This document shows positions 41,224-50,675 of a stretch of 64,000 bases of DNA, piece by piece (the stretch's first letter is position 1; each line of letters begins with the position of its first letter). The stretch comes from an uncultured Clostridia bacterium (GTDB taxonomy: Bacteria > Bacillota > Clostridia > Christensenellales > Aristaeellaceae). Both the position numbers and the translations under genes were made by a program. Under the pieces are notes generated by a model, which made no database searches, was not told the origin of the DNA, and was given only the letters and a program-made list of their open reading frames with translations. Location of the stretch: positions 69,306-133,305 of the forward strand of contig CALCUD010000002.1 in assembly GCA_937906775.1 (NCBI GenBank), in the 5' to 3' direction.

Positions 41224-41491
41224 AGGTATTCTCCCGGAAACATTCCGTTCACAGTGAAATCGGTGATCCCCGCGCCGGTGTGAAGCCCGGGGGATCCCGC
41301 AGGCGGATCGGATGATCCCGTTCATCTCCGGATGACCGGGATCATTGGTGTATCAACAGGAATATTCTTTACGAGGAGCGCTGATTCCTTTACAGAACAG
41401 CCGGATATGCCGAAAGGATTCCGGTCACGCGACGCCGCGGCTGACGGACTTTCATACAGACGGCATATTCTGCAGAAACAGGAGGCACAAG

Positions 41492-42004
41492 ATGGATTTC
41501 ATTACATTGACTGAAGAACGGTATTCCGTCCGGAAATTTTCGGACAGGCCGGTCGAACAGGAGAAGCTGGATCTGATCCTTCGGGCGGGGCAAACCGCGC
41601 CGACTGCGTGCAATTTTCAGCCGCAGAGGATCTATGTGCTTCGGAGCCGGGAGGCTCTGGAAAGATTGCAGAAGTGTAAAACGTCTCATTTCGGGGAAAC
41701 GCTGGCGGTACTGGTGTGTTGCGATACCGCGGTCTGCTGGAAAAGAGACTATGACGGGAAGAGCAGCGGGGAGATCGACGCATCGATCGTAACGACGCAG
41801 ATGATGCTGGAAGCCTGGGAGCAGGGAATCGGATCCACCTGGGTGATGCACTTCATCCCGGAAGCGATCCGTGAGGAGTTTGCGCTGCCGGAGGACGAAG
41901 AACCGGTCAGCCTGCTGGTGATGGGGTATCCGGCGGAGGACTCGGCTCCTTCAGCGATGCATTCCAAACGGGCGGATCCGGAAAAGTATGTGACAGTTCT
42001 GTAA
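41492..42004 (+). CDS. Nitroreductase family protein (short)
   Basis: 170 residues from ATG 41492 with AGGAGG 6 bases upstream. FITLTEERYSVRKFSDRPVE is the FMN-phosphate motif; AGQTAPTACNFQPQRIYVL and GIGSTWVMHFIPEAIREEF complete the fold. Length matches the short dimeric nitroreductase-like flavoproteins. It uses NAD(P)H and FMN in the cytoplasm; the substrate is unknown. The YdcF-like gene starts 22 bases downstream, but the link is probably accidental. Upstream (41224-41491) I see an inverted repeat GATCCCC...GGGGATC at 41265-41296 and no convincing promoter. Confidence 0.9.
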   Translation: MDFITLTEERYSVRKFSDRPVEQEKLDLILRAGQTAPTACNFQPQRIYVLRSREALERLQKCKTSHFGETLAVLVCCDTAVCWKRDYDGKSSGEIDASIVTTQMMLEAWEQGIGSTWVMHFIPEAIREEFALPEDEEPVSLLVMGYPAEDSAPSAMHSKRADPEKYVTVL

Positions 42005-42026
42005 ATAAATGCAGGGAGACCGGAAA

Positions 42027-42875
42027 ATGAAAAAAACGGTATACAGGATCGTCTGTATGACGGTCGCGGTATTCATATCGGTTACAGCGTTCGGAACGGG
42101 ATCCTGCGAAACAGCTGAGCGGTTTCCCGATACGGTGATCAGTGAAATGATTTCTGTGTATGGCGCGTCCGGGGATCTTTCCGATCCGGATATCGTCATG
42201 CTTGAAAAGGAACTGCAGGGGATGGATCCGGCCAGGGCCGGACTCTGGAAGGGCATTCTGGATTACTGGGACCGGCTCAACAGCGTCCCGGTCAATCCGG
42301 AGAAACTTCCGGACGGACTTCCGGAGGATCACAGGCTTTGTATCGTCATCCTCGGGTATCAGCTCGAACCGGACGGCGGCATCCGCCCGGAACTGGAAGG
42401 CAGACTGAAAACCGGTCTCGCCTGCGCCGGACAGTATCCGGACGCCTGGGTGCTCTGCACCGGAGGAGGGACTGCAGCCCGGAACCGGGAAGCTACCGAG
42501 GCGGAAGTCATGGGCGAGTGGCTGATCGGAAACGGACTGGAGAAAGACAGGCTGATCATTGAAAACAGCTCCATGAGTACGACCGAAAACGCGCTCTATT
42601 CCGCGGAGATCCTGCAAAGCGAATATCCGGAGATCGATTCTGTCGTGATCGTCAGCAGCGCCTACCATATTCCGTGGGGGCAGCTTCTGTTTGAAGCCGC
42701 GTTCCGGATGAATGCCGCGATGGACGGGGCGCCGGAGGTCCATGCGATTTCCAATGCGGGATATATGATCGACAATCCGGGGTATTCCAATATCATGGGG
42801 TATCAGACTTCCGGCCTGAACAGTCTTCTTCGGCGCAGAACGGGAAGAACGCTTCCGGCTGCCTCCGGAAACTGA
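42027..42875 (+). CDS. YdcF/SanA-type DUF218 protein, exported
   Basis: 282 residues from ATG 42027 (AGGGAG 8 bases upstream). A signal or anchor helix (VYRIVCMTVAVFISVTAFGT) is followed by a ~100-residue alpha-helical stretch and the DUF218 domain: IVILGYQLEPDGGIRPELEG, LCTGGGTAARN, ATEAEVMGEWLIGNG, IIENSSMSTTENALYS, VVIVSSAYHIPWGQ. The family has a Rossmann-like fold and is tied to envelope polysaccharide steps (SanA, ElyC). It should act outside the membrane. Its stop is 25 bases from the convergent Nudix-HD gene without a terminator between. Confidence 0.88.
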   Translation: MKKTVYRIVCMTVAVFISVTAFGTGSCETAERFPDTVISEMISVYGASGDLSDPDIVMLEKELQGMDPARAGLWKGILDYWDRLNSVPVNPEKLPDGLPEDHRLCIVILGYQLEPDGGIRPELEGRLKTGLACAGQYPDAWVLCTGGGTAARNREATEAEVMGEWLIGNGLEKDRLIIENSSMSTTENALYSAEILQSEYPEIDSVVIVSSAYHIPWGQLLFEAAFRMNAAMDGAPEVHAISNAGYMIDNPGYSNIMGYQTSGLNSLLRRRTGRTLPAASGN

Positions 42876-42900
42876 CGGCGGAGTGCCGGGCATTCGCGGA

Positions 42901-44094
42901 TCAGGGAAACAGATCGTTCCGAAGCTGCCGGGCGAATTCTTCCGTCAGACGGGTTTTTTCTTCCCAGAACCGCCTTGCCGCGGGGGTTACCATCGGATTC
43001 ACCCGCTGCTGACGCAGGGTATACCGGCAGATATGATCGAAACTGTCTGACACGGTGGCGTTCCGGTTCCGGCTTTCCGTGATCATGCAGTCCATCACGA
43101 TGCCCAGCGCGCCCATATCATCCAGCAGATCCGCCTCCATCAGGAGCAGCAGATCAGGATCCGTATCCGGATCCTGCATGGTCTGTTTGTCGGAATGATG
43201 TGCCACGAGAGAACAGATCCGTTCGATCCTGTCGGGATCGAATCCGTGTTCGGTCAGATACCGGCGGGTCAGCGGGACGCCGGCCCCGGCGTGACCGCCG
43301 GGGGAACCGGCCACGGACCGGCCGACATCGTGAAAGATCGTTGCGATGATCACATCGTCCCGGTGGAACCGGGAGGGGTTTTCATCAGCCTCCAGCAGGC
43401 GGACCGCCCAGCCCAGCACACGCCGCGTGTGTTCGAAACGGCTGTAGCTGATCTCAAACTTGAAGGATGATTCGTCCGCATTTTCCAGTTTTTCCCGAAC
43501 CCAAACCATCATATCGTCTGCGCCGGGAACGTTGAGACTTTCAATGAACGCCTGCTGCCCGCGGATCCGTTCTTCCTTCTGCGATTCGAGATCCAGCAGC
43601 TCCAGCACCTGCGCCTCCTGCCGGGCAAAATCGTAATGCGGTCCAAGCTCGCGCCTTCCCGCAAGCCTGTTCCGGTTGGCGGCCTCCCACGGATCCAGCC
43701 AGACCGGAGTATATCCGGCTTCCTGTTCATACGCCAGCAGGGCGGTCGGACCGGGGGTCTCCTCCACCTCGCAGAAATAATAAAGATGCTCATGTTCGAA
43801 GATCCCGTCCGGGTTCAGCTGATCCCGGGCGCGGCGGAGCACGGAGCCATATTCCCGAATGCTTTCAGGACGTACAAGATATCCGGTTTCCTCCCGGATC
43901 TCACGACACAGAGCCGCCTCAGGGGTTTCCCCCTCCTCGACCCGGCCGCCCGGAAACATACAGTAGTTGTGTTTCACGGAATGAACCAGCAGAAGATCCC
44001 GGCCTTTCCGGATAATTCCCCGGACGGAAAGCAGACGGCAGACAGGACCTTCTTCGGAATAATTTTTCAAATCAACGGTCAGCAGACGATTCAT
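42901..44094 (-). CDS. Nudix-HD phosphohydrolase fusion
   Basis: 397 residues. Residues ~15-160 are Nudix: MFPGGRVEEGETPEAALCRE then IREETGYL fits the box. It is followed by a helical linker rich in Glu and Arg (about 165-215). Residues ~225-370 are an HD domain: RFEHTRRVLGWAVRL, IATIFHDVGRSVAGSPGGHA (HD), SLVAHHSD and LMEADLLDDMGALG, all typical of the metal-dependent HD phosphohydrolases. One polypeptide thus carries two nucleotide-phosphate hydrolases. A house-cleaning or alarmone-type substrate is likely but not identifiable. Convergent with YdcF; divergent from the DUF2161 gene. Confidence 0.85.
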   Translation of the reverse strand: MNRLLTVDLKNYSEEGPVCRLLSVRGIIRKGRDLLLVHSVKHNYCMFPGGRVEEGETPEAALCREIREETGYLVRPESIREYGSVLRRARDQLNPDGIFEHEHLYYFCEVEETPGPTALLAYEQEAGYTPVWLDPWEAANRNRLAGRRELGPHYDFARQEAQVLELLDLESQKEERIRGQQAFIESLNVPGADDMMVWVREKLENADESSFKFEISYSRFEHTRRVLGWAVRLLEADENPSRFHRDDVIIATIFHDVGRSVAGSPGGHAGAGVPLTRRYLTEHGFDPDRIERICSLVAHHSDKQTMQDPDTDPDLLLLMEADLLDDMGALGIVMDCMITESRNRNATVSDSFDHICRYTLRQQRVNPMVTPAARRFWEEKTRLTEEFARQLRNDLFP

Positions 44095-44208
44095 CAGGGA
44101 CTCCTTTCACGGTTCATGTCAGGCGATGAAACTGATGACTCACTATATCAGATCGGTTTTTGAAACACAAGACGCGGAAAACAAAAACCGACAGGACGGA
44201 GGCGCTCC

Positions 44209-45012
44209 ATGAAAGAATCGGATCTGTTTGAACCGATCAGAACGTATTTTGCGGAGGCGGGATATACCGGAGACGGCGAAGTCGGCGGGATCGATCTCTA
44301 TATGGAAAAGGACGGGCTGAGCCTGGCTGTGGAACTGAAGAAAACGCTGGATTTCAAGGCGATCCGTCAGGCTGCGCTGGATCAGCGGACCTGTGATCTT
44401 GTCTATATCGGAATCTTCCGGCCGGCCAATCTGTACACCCGTGAAATGAAGGATAAGATCTATCTTCTCAAACGCCTCGGGATCGGGCTGCTCTGCGTAT
44501 CCCAGAGGACCGGGAAAACGGAAGCGGTGAGCGATCCCGTTGTCAGCGAACTGACGAGCTTCCAGAAGAATCACAAAGCCCGGACCGATTCCCTGAAACG
44601 GGAGTTCCGGAACCGGAAAGTCAAAAACAATCCGGGCGGCGTCCGGAATACAAAGCTGCTGACCGCATACCGCGAGGAAGCCCTGCTGGTGCTGGAGGCT
44701 CTTCAGCGTATGGGCGGGCAGGGTACCTGCAGGCAGGTCCGGGATATGACCGGCTGCCCCAGGGCTGCGAGCATTCTTTACAGAAATGTTTACGGCTGGT
44801 TTGAGAACACGGCCCGGGGCGAATACCAGCTGACCGGGGACGGGTCCCGCGCACTGGATGAATATGCGGATACGGTACGGCTCCTGCTGGAGGAACAAAA
44901 AAAGCGAGAATCCGGCAGGCAGGAGTGTGATATAATGGAAAATGACGGCCACGGAAAACGGAATACACGGCACGAAACAGAAGTCAGCACAAATGAAAAC
45001 CGGAGGAAATAA
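44209..45012 (+). CDS. DUF2161 protein with PD-(D/E)XK nuclease-like domain
   Basis: 267 residues. The N-terminal half has a PD-(D/E)XK-like core: GGIDLYMEKDGLSLAVELKK gives Asp, then Glu-x-Lys. DLVYIGIFRPANLY and KRLGIGLLCVS continue the fold. The C-terminal half is helical and looks like a winged helix (LLVLEALQRMGGQGTCRQVR, YGWFENTARGEYQLTGDG). This is the DUF2161 family, annotated as a putative phosphodiesterase. No methyltransferase, helicase or other defence gene is adjacent. It ends 3 bases before the GH2 start, whose binding site lies inside this gene, so the two are coupled. Confidence 0.85.
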   Translation: MKESDLFEPIRTYFAEAGYTGDGEVGGIDLYMEKDGLSLAVELKKTLDFKAIRQAALDQRTCDLVYIGIFRPANLYTREMKDKIYLLKRLGIGLLCVSQRTGKTEAVSDPVVSELTSFQKNHKARTDSLKREFRNRKVKNNPGGVRNTKLLTAYREEALLVLEALQRMGGQGTCRQVRDMTGCPRAASILYRNVYGWFENTARGEYQLTGDGSRALDEYADTVRLLLEEQKKRESGRQECDIMENDGHGKRNTRHETEVSTNENRRK

Positions 45013-45015
45013 ACG

Positions 45016-47481
45016 ATGAAGTATCTGAATCTGGATCGCGGATGGGAATTCAGAAGAGGCTATGCGGATACGCTCGGCATGGTGAAGGACCGGGCGTGTA
45101 CGGCGGTCGATCTGCCGCATGACGCGATGATCGGTCTGCCGACAACACCTGAAGCGCCTGCAAAACACGATTCCGGGTATTTTCCGGGCGTTGTATGCAA
45201 TTACACCCGGTACGTGGACATTCCGCAGGAATGGAAGACGGAACGGATCGGCCTGTGCTTCGACGGCGTGATGATGTACTCGAACGTGACGGTCAACGGA
45301 ACCAAGGTCGGGGAACATCATTACGGATATTCGCCGTTCTTCCTGGATATTACGGAAGCGGTCGCATTCGGGGAGAAAAACCGGATCACGGTGAACACGG
45401 ACACCGGAGTCCAGCCCAGTTCCAGATGGTATTCCGGGTGCGGCCTGTATCGCAGCGTACGGCTCTGCCGCTTTCCGGACGTTCATCTGGAGCATGACGG
45501 GATTTTCATTTATACCCGGGAGATTTCCGGCGGAACGGCCTGGCTGACCGCCGAAATCGACGTCCGGAACCGGACGGGCGAAAACAGGATCGCAGAAGTA
45601 GCCCTCCGGATTTCGGACGCGGACGGAAACAAGGCCTGTGAGGAGACTCGCCAGGCTGTGCAGATCAATCCCGGACGGCAGGAGACCGCGAGGATATCCT
45701 TTCAGATCCCGGACGCACGGCTCTGGGATCCCGAACAGCCGAACCTTTATACGGCGACCGTGACGGTGACGGATCTCGGGACCTTTGGAACACATTTTGT
45801 TCCGGACGGATCCGCAAAAACGGATGAAGCCGAAAAGCAGTTCGGCGTCCGGACGGTGACCGCGGACGCAACGCGCGGGCTTCGCGTCAACGGGAAAACC
45901 GTCAAGCTCCGGGGAGGATGCGTCCATCACGACAACGGACTTCTTGGAGCGGTTTCGCTGTATGAAAGCGAGGTCCGGAAGCTCCGGAAACTGAAAGAGA
46001 CCGGTTTCAACGCGATCCGGACGGCACACAATCCGCCTTCGGAAGCGCTGCTGGAGGCGTGTGACCGGGTCGGAATGTTTATTTTTGACGAAGCGTTTGA
46101 CGCCTGGGGCGTCGCGAAGAGACCGGGGGATTTCAGTACATTTTTCGATAACCTTTGGGAGCAGGAAATCACCGCGTTTGTCCGCCGCGACAGGATCCAT
46201 CCTTCCGTCATTATATGGTCTACCGGAAATGAGATCCCGGAGCGCGGCGGTCTGAACAACGGATATACGCTGGCTTCCAGACTGGCGGAAGCAGTCCGGA
46301 AACTGGATCCGACCCGTCCTGTGAGCAACGGGATCTGCTCTTTCTGGTGCGGGGTGGATGACTTCCTCGCGCAGGAAATGAACGGCGCGCAGAACGCGCA
46401 GAACGATCATCTCCGGTACTCCTGGGACAGGATGACCGAGCCGTTCACCAACGGGCTCGATATTGTCGGATATAACTATATGGAGGATCTTTACGAAAAT
46501 TCGCATAAACTGTTCCCGAACAGGGTGATTCTCGGCTCCGAGAATTTCCCGAAGGAGATCGGCTTCCGGTGGCCGCTGGTGGAATCCCTGCCTTATGTGA
46601 TCGGCGACTTTACCTGGACTGCCTGGGACTATATCGGAGAAGCCGGGATCGGCAAGTCTGTATTTTTCGATCCGGGTGATCCGGACGCGCCCGAACACCC
46701 CTGGGATATCATGCCGGACACTACCTCGCCTTATCCTTGGCGGCTGGCCAATGACGCGGATTATGACATCACCGGACGGCTTCGCCCGCAGGGCGCCTAC
46801 CGGAGCGTGGTCTGGGGAAACGGGGAAACACACCTGTACGCGCAGCATCCGGACCATTGCGGAAAAACGGAACTCACCAGCATGTGGGGATTTCCGGATG
46901 TTCTGAAAAGCTGGAATTTTGCCGGTTATGAAGGGAAACCGGTTGAACTGACTGTGTTTACCAATGCGGAGGAAGTTGCGCTGGTGGTCAACGGCCGGGA
47001 GACGGAAAGGAAACCTGTCGGCAGAGAACGTCCGCTGCCCTGTTCTGTACAGTTCCGGACAGCCTATGTTCCGGGAACGGTTGAAGCGGTCAGCTACAGA
47101 AACGGAACGGAGATCAGTCGCGACCGGATCGAAACTTCCGGAGTTCCCGCGAAGATCCGGATCACCCCGGAGAAAACGGAGATGCGTGCGGACGGCCATG
47201 ACGTGATCTATGCGGAGATCGAGGTGCTGGATGAACAGGGACGGATTGTTCCGGATGCGTCGCTGAAGCTGAATGCCTCTGTACGGGGAACGGCGGTTCT
47301 GGCCGGTTTCGGTACAGGAAATCCGGTTACCGATGAGGATTACACGGACAGCCGGACCGTGAGTTTCGGGGGCCATGCCCTCGCAATCCTGCGCAGCGGA
47401 TATGAAACCGGAGAAACGACGCTCACGGTTGAGTCTGCTGACGCCGGACTCAGCGCGGAATGTACGGTGCGTACGGAATGA
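45016..47481 (+). CDS. Glycoside hydrolase family 2 (beta-galactosidase-like)
   Basis: 821 residues. The jelly-roll N-domain includes DLPHDAMIGL and QPSSRWYSGCGLYRSV. Ig-like domains follow, then a barrel with acid/base Glu406 in WSTGNEIPE and nucleophile Glu509 in ILGSENFP. TWTAWDYIGEAGIGK and the C-terminal beta-sandwiches (including a Big-like VYAEIEVLDEQG region) match the DUF4982-containing GH2 subgroup. It probably removes beta-galactosyl or related residues from plant oligosaccharides. No signal peptide, so it is intracellular and depends on an importer such as the Lpl system downstream. CGGAGG stands 8 bases before ATG 45016. Confidence 0.93.
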   Translation: MKYLNLDRGWEFRRGYADTLGMVKDRACTAVDLPHDAMIGLPTTPEAPAKHDSGYFPGVVCNYTRYVDIPQEWKTERIGLCFDGVMMYSNVTVNGTKVGEHHYGYSPFFLDITEAVAFGEKNRITVNTDTGVQPSSRWYSGCGLYRSVRLCRFPDVHLEHDGIFIYTREISGGTAWLTAEIDVRNRTGENRIAEVALRISDADGNKACEETRQAVQINPGRQETARISFQIPDARLWDPEQPNLYTATVTVTDLGTFGTHFVPDGSAKTDEAEKQFGVRTVTADATRGLRVNGKTVKLRGGCVHHDNGLLGAVSLYESEVRKLRKLKETGFNAIRTAHNPPSEALLEACDRVGMFIFDEAFDAWGVAKRPGDFSTFFDNLWEQEITAFVRRDRIHPSVIIWSTGNEIPERGGLNNGYTLASRLAEAVRKLDPTRPVSNGICSFWCGVDDFLAQEMNGAQNAQNDHLRYSWDRMTEPFTNGLDIVGYNYMEDLYENSHKLFPNRVILGSENFPKEIGFRWPLVESLPYVIGDFTWTAWDYIGEAGIGKSVFFDPGDPDAPEHPWDIMPDTTSPYPWRLANDADYDITGRLRPQGAYRSVVWGNGETHLYAQHPDHCGKTELTSMWGFPDVLKSWNFAGYEGKPVELTVFTNAEEVALVVNGRETERKPVGRERPLPCSVQFRTAYVPGTVEAVSYRNGTEISRDRIETSGVPAKIRITPEKTEMRADGHDVIYAEIEVLDEQGRIVPDASLKLNASVRGTAVLAGFGTGNPVTDEDYTDSRTVSFGGHALAILRSGYETGETTLTVESADAGLSAECTVRTE

Positions 47482-47520
47482 AAAAGAAAAATGCTGAATC
47501 GGGCGGGGAGGATCATGCCG

Positions 47521-48045
47521 ATGGAGCTTCTGGACCTGTATACGGATGAACGGATCCGGACAGGGATGACGGCGGACCGGAGCCGGCCGATCCCTGAAGG
47601 ATTTTATGTCCAGGTCGTTCACATATGTGTTTTTGATACGAAGGGACGTATGCTGATCCAGCAGCGGCAGCCGTTCAAGAGGGGATGGCCCGGTATGTGG
47701 GACGTCAGCGTCGGGGGATGCGCTGTCGCCGGCGAGACCAGCCGGAACGCCGCAGAACGCGAAACGCTGGAAGAACTTGGACTGGAGATCGACCTTTCGA
47801 ATGATCGGGCGGCGGTAACGGTCAATTTTGATCACGGCTTTGATGACTATTATGTTCTTTCAAAAGAGCCGGATCTTTCCATGCTGAAGCTGCAGCCGGA
47901 GGAGGTTCAGGCGGTCCGCTGGGCGGATGAACATGAGATTCTGAAGATGATCGATGAAGGGATCTTTATTCCGTATGAGAAAAGCCTGATTACACTCCTT
48001 TTTACCCGCAGGAACAACCGCAGCGCGCATTCGCGGGACAGGTGA
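47521..48045 (+). CDS. Nudix hydrolase (IPP-isomerase-like branch)
   Basis: 174 residues. ATG 47521 is chosen because GGGGAGG ends 9 bases before it; ATG 47491 and 47515 are in frame but badly placed. Nudix box: GGCAVAGETSRNAAERETLE then ELGL. The entry ELLDLYTDERIRTGMTADRS and HICVFDTKGRMLIQQRQPF are typical of the isopentenyl-diphosphate-isomerase-like Nudix proteins (YfcD branch), whose true substrates are unknown. It follows the GH2 gene by 39 bases and probably shares its transcript. Confidence 0.88.
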   Translation: MELLDLYTDERIRTGMTADRSRPIPEGFYVQVVHICVFDTKGRMLIQQRQPFKRGWPGMWDVSVGGCAVAGETSRNAAERETLEELGLEIDLSNDRAAVTVNFDHGFDDYYVLSKEPDLSMLKLQPEEVQAVRWADEHEILKMIDEGIFIPYEKSLITLLFTRRNNRSAHSRDR

Positions 48046-48062
48046 CTGCGGAACAACCTGAT

Positions 48063-48581
48063 TCACCTGATCCAGTAAACATAGTTGGATTTGCGGGGAG
48101 CTGCTGCTTTCGGACTTTCGGCCGCGTAACCGAGAATGCAGTGTCCGATCCCTTCGTAGTTGCCTTCGATCCCGAGATCTTTCAGCAGCTGCTTTCCTTC
48201 TTCTCCGGAGAATTCTTCCTTCGCACGGTGGATCCAGCATGAACCGAGACCGGCTTCATGCGCGGCCAGCATCAGCTGCTGCATCACGCAGGAACCGTCA
48301 TACAGATAGGTCGGAATATCCCGGTCGGCCAGAACGATCAGGACAACGGGCGCGCCGTAGAACGGATCTGAATGCGCGCCCATGACAGCGGCGTTCATGG
48401 CGCTTAATCTGTCTCTTGTGGCTTTGTCCGTCACCGCAATGATGACGGGGGACTGTTTTCCCATACCGGTCGCCGCGAAAGTTCCGGCGGTCACAATGCG
48501 TTCGATCAGCTCCGCGTCGGGCATCTCGGCTGTATATGCGCGGCAGGAACGGCGGCTGAGCAGATTGGTATATGCATCCAT
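48063..48581 (-). CDS. Nitroreductase family flavoprotein
   Basis: 172 residues. LLSRRSCRAYTAEMPDAELI (FMN phosphate motif), TFAATGMGKQSPVIIAV, CVMQQLMLAAHEAGLGSCWI and ILGYAAESPKAAAPRKSNYV are classic for a short nitroreductase. FMN-dependent NAD(P)H oxidoreductase in the cytoplasm. An AAGGAGG site precedes ATG 48581. It is not closely similar to the other nitroreductase at 41492. Single-gene unit; I see no strong promoter in the 142 bases before it. Confidence 0.92.
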   Translation of the reverse strand: MDAYTNLLSRRSCRAYTAEMPDAELIERIVTAGTFAATGMGKQSPVIIAVTDKATRDRLSAMNAAVMGAHSDPFYGAPVVLIVLADRDIPTYLYDGSCVMQQLMLAAHEAGLGSCWIHRAKEEFSGEEGKQLLKDLGIEGNYEGIGHCILGYAAESPKAAAPRKSNYVYWIR

Positions 48582-48723
48582 AAGAAAATCCTCCTTATTG
48601 TGTGTTTCTTGATGTTTTCGGGATCCGATATGTCTGAACCGTTTTTTTACATGAGACGAAACATATGAATCCCCTCTATCGGAATGATATCACAGGCTCG
48701 TATGTGTGAACAGATATTTTCAG

Positions 48724-50658
48724 TTAAAAATCGAATATACCGCCTTCCAGCGCGCTTCGGGCGGCCAGAATATATTTCGCCGTATCCAAAGGATCCGTAC
48801 CCCGCCGCGGCACGGCTCTGTCCAGCTCCGGCGGAGCTTCGCGGTATCCGCTCAGACGGGTGTGCATGACGCCGTGTCCGGCAGTGGCGGCGGCCAGCTG
48901 CGACGCGTAATCCAGACTTGTCACAGCCGGGACCGACGCGGTCAGCATGACGTTTTCCCCGTCCGTTTCGGTATTCGTGATTTCGCCACGCATCCGGCTG
49001 ATATCGTTCATGATCCGCCCGAGATATTCCGACGGAACGGTCAGACGCATTTCCAGAACAGGCTCCAGCAGGACGCTTCCGCCGCGCTGCAGTCCGTCCT
49101 GGATGGCCATGGGCGTTGCCACAATGAAGTCCAGCGGATGGGTATGGATCAGATGATGGTTTCCGCCTGTCAGCGTGATCTTTACATCTGTGACAGGCCA
49201 GCCTTTCCGTCCCTGCCGGAGCGCGAGCGGAAGCGCCTGCCGCACCTGATGCTGATACCGGCTTTCAATCTCCCGGTGAGGGACAACGGAGGAAAAGGTG
49301 ACCCCGCTTCCGCGGGGAGCAGGCTCCATTAGAAATTCCAGAACCGCCCAGCAGGGTTTGGGCATCGTATACGCGACGAAGCCGACCACTTCACGCGCCA
49401 GAGTTTCCCGGCAGATCACGGCGGGCTCGCCGAAACGGACATTGAGTCCGAAGCGGGTTTTCAGCAGATCCTGCAGGATCTCCAGCTGGATCTTCCCCAT
49501 CACATGCAGATGGATCTCCTTTAAGGAACGGATATATTCCGCGTTCAGAAGGCCGTCTTCCAGCGTCAGTTCTTCGCAGGCCAGACGAAGCTTTTCCGTT
49601 TCCTCCTCCTTTTTGGGATACACGCGGACGGTGATCAGCGGCGTGCGGAAATTCCCGGGCTCGACATGACGGGGAAGAGATCCGGCGTCTCCGAAAACAT
49701 GACCGATCCGCAGATCGCCCAGACCGAAAAGAATGCCGACTTCGCCGGCGTTCAGAACGCCTGTGTCCTCTCCGGAGACATTCCGGATCTGGGTGATTTT
49801 CCGCTGGACCGTTCTTTCGGCGCCGGTGACGGGATCTGTTCCCGCCGGCAGCTCCACAGCCTGTCTGTTTTCCAGACTTCCGCCGAACAGGCGGACCCAC
49901 AGACCGCGCCCCATGGTCCGGTCGGAGGAGGAAGCGAATACGACGCCGCAAAGGCCGCCGCATGAAGATACGGGCGGAGGAAGAAGACTGACGATCGCGT
50001 CCAGCAGTTCTTCGATATTTTCGTCTTTCAGAGCGGAACCGTACAGAACGGGATGGATCTTTCCCTGATGCGTGAGGCTGCGGAGCGGTTCCAGAATTTC
50101 ACCTTCGCCGATCTCCTCGCCGTTCAGATAGCGTTCTGTCAGCGACTCATCCGTTCCGCAGATAAACTCGCGCGTATCTTCCTCATCCTGCAGCAGAAAG
50201 ACGGATGAGGTCAGGCGCTTCCGGATCTGCGCAAGCGTTCCGTCCACATTCGCGTCCGGTCTGTCTGTTTTGTTCAGAAAAATGAGAAACGGAAGGCCCT
50301 GCTCCCGGAGCGCGCGGAAAAGCACTTCCGTCTGTGGCTGAATCCCGTCTGCCGCGTCGACCAGCAGAACCGCGCCGTCCAGCGCCCAGAACGAACGTTC
50401 CACTTCCGCTGAAAAATCGATATGGCCGGGCGTATCGATCAGATGGATCCGCGTATCTTTCCAGTTGAAGCCGACCACCGTCGCACGGACGGAGATGCCT
50501 CTGCGCCGCTCTATGTCCATGGAATCAGTGAACGCCGTCCCCCGGTCAACGGATCCGACGCTCCGGACCCGGCCCGCGTGAAACAGAAGCTGCTCGGAAA
50601 GCGTCGTTTTTCCGGCGTCCACGTGAGCGAATATGCCGATGTTCCTGATCCCGGGCAT
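48724..50658 (-). CDS. Divergent TetM/TetO-like ribosomal protection GTPase
   Basis: 644 residues from ATG 50658 (GGGGG at ~8 bases upstream), close to the ~640 of Tet(M). It has a complete EF-G-like GTPase: AHVDAGKTTLSE (G1), RRRGISVRA (G2), DTPGHIDF (G3), LNKTDR (G4). Domains II-V follow. The loop III region reads HTHPLDF where Tet(M) has STPADF, and the C-terminus is GHGVMHTRLSGYREAP. That keeps the general RPP plan but with clear differences, so it may be an intrinsic ribosome factor and not an acquired tetracycline gene. No mobile element flanks it. It starts 17 bases after the PPTase stop, on the same transcript. Confidence 0.88.
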   Translation of the reverse strand: MPGIRNIGIFAHVDAGKTTLSEQLLFHAGRVRSVGSVDRGTAFTDSMDIERRRGISVRATVVGFNWKDTRIHLIDTPGHIDFSAEVERSFWALDGAVLLVDAADGIQPQTEVLFRALREQGLPFLIFLNKTDRPDANVDGTLAQIRKRLTSSVFLLQDEEDTREFICGTDESLTERYLNGEEIGEGEILEPLRSLTHQGKIHPVLYGSALKDENIEELLDAIVSLLPPPVSSCGGLCGVVFASSSDRTMGRGLWVRLFGGSLENRQAVELPAGTDPVTGAERTVQRKITQIRNVSGEDTGVLNAGEVGILFGLGDLRIGHVFGDAGSLPRHVEPGNFRTPLITVRVYPKKEEETEKLRLACEELTLEDGLLNAEYIRSLKEIHLHVMGKIQLEILQDLLKTRFGLNVRFGEPAVICRETLAREVVGFVAYTMPKPCWAVLEFLMEPAPRGSGVTFSSVVPHREIESRYQHQVRQALPLALRQGRKGWPVTDVKITLTGGNHHLIHTHPLDFIVATPMAIQDGLQRGGSVLLEPVLEMRLTVPSEYLGRIMNDISRMRGEITNTETDGENVMLTASVPAVTSLDYASQLAAATAGHGVMHTRLSGYREAPPELDRAVPRRGTDPLDTAKYILAARSALEGGIFDF

Positions 50659-50675
50659 CCGGTTTTCCCCCTTTT

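Noticed and set aside
41332..41514. 60-codon frame before the nitroreductase
   Set aside because: Overlaps the true nitroreductase start, which has AGGAGG; composition is not coding-like.
44209..45012. Defence or restriction locus around the PD-(D/E)XK-like gene
   Set aside because: No methyltransferase, helicase, toxin or other defence partner on either side.
44143..47835. A 1230-codon open frame on the minus strand opposite DUF2161 and GH2
   Set aside because: The plus-strand genes have complete catalytic motifs. The antisense frame lacks a ribosome site and any domain; it arises because the codons that would give antisense stops (TTA, CTA, TCA) are rare in this GC-rich coding.
48724..50658. 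Acquired tetracycline resistance cassette
   Set aside because: No transposon, integrase or conjugative genes flank it, the base composition matches its surroundings, and key loop residues differ from Tet(M).
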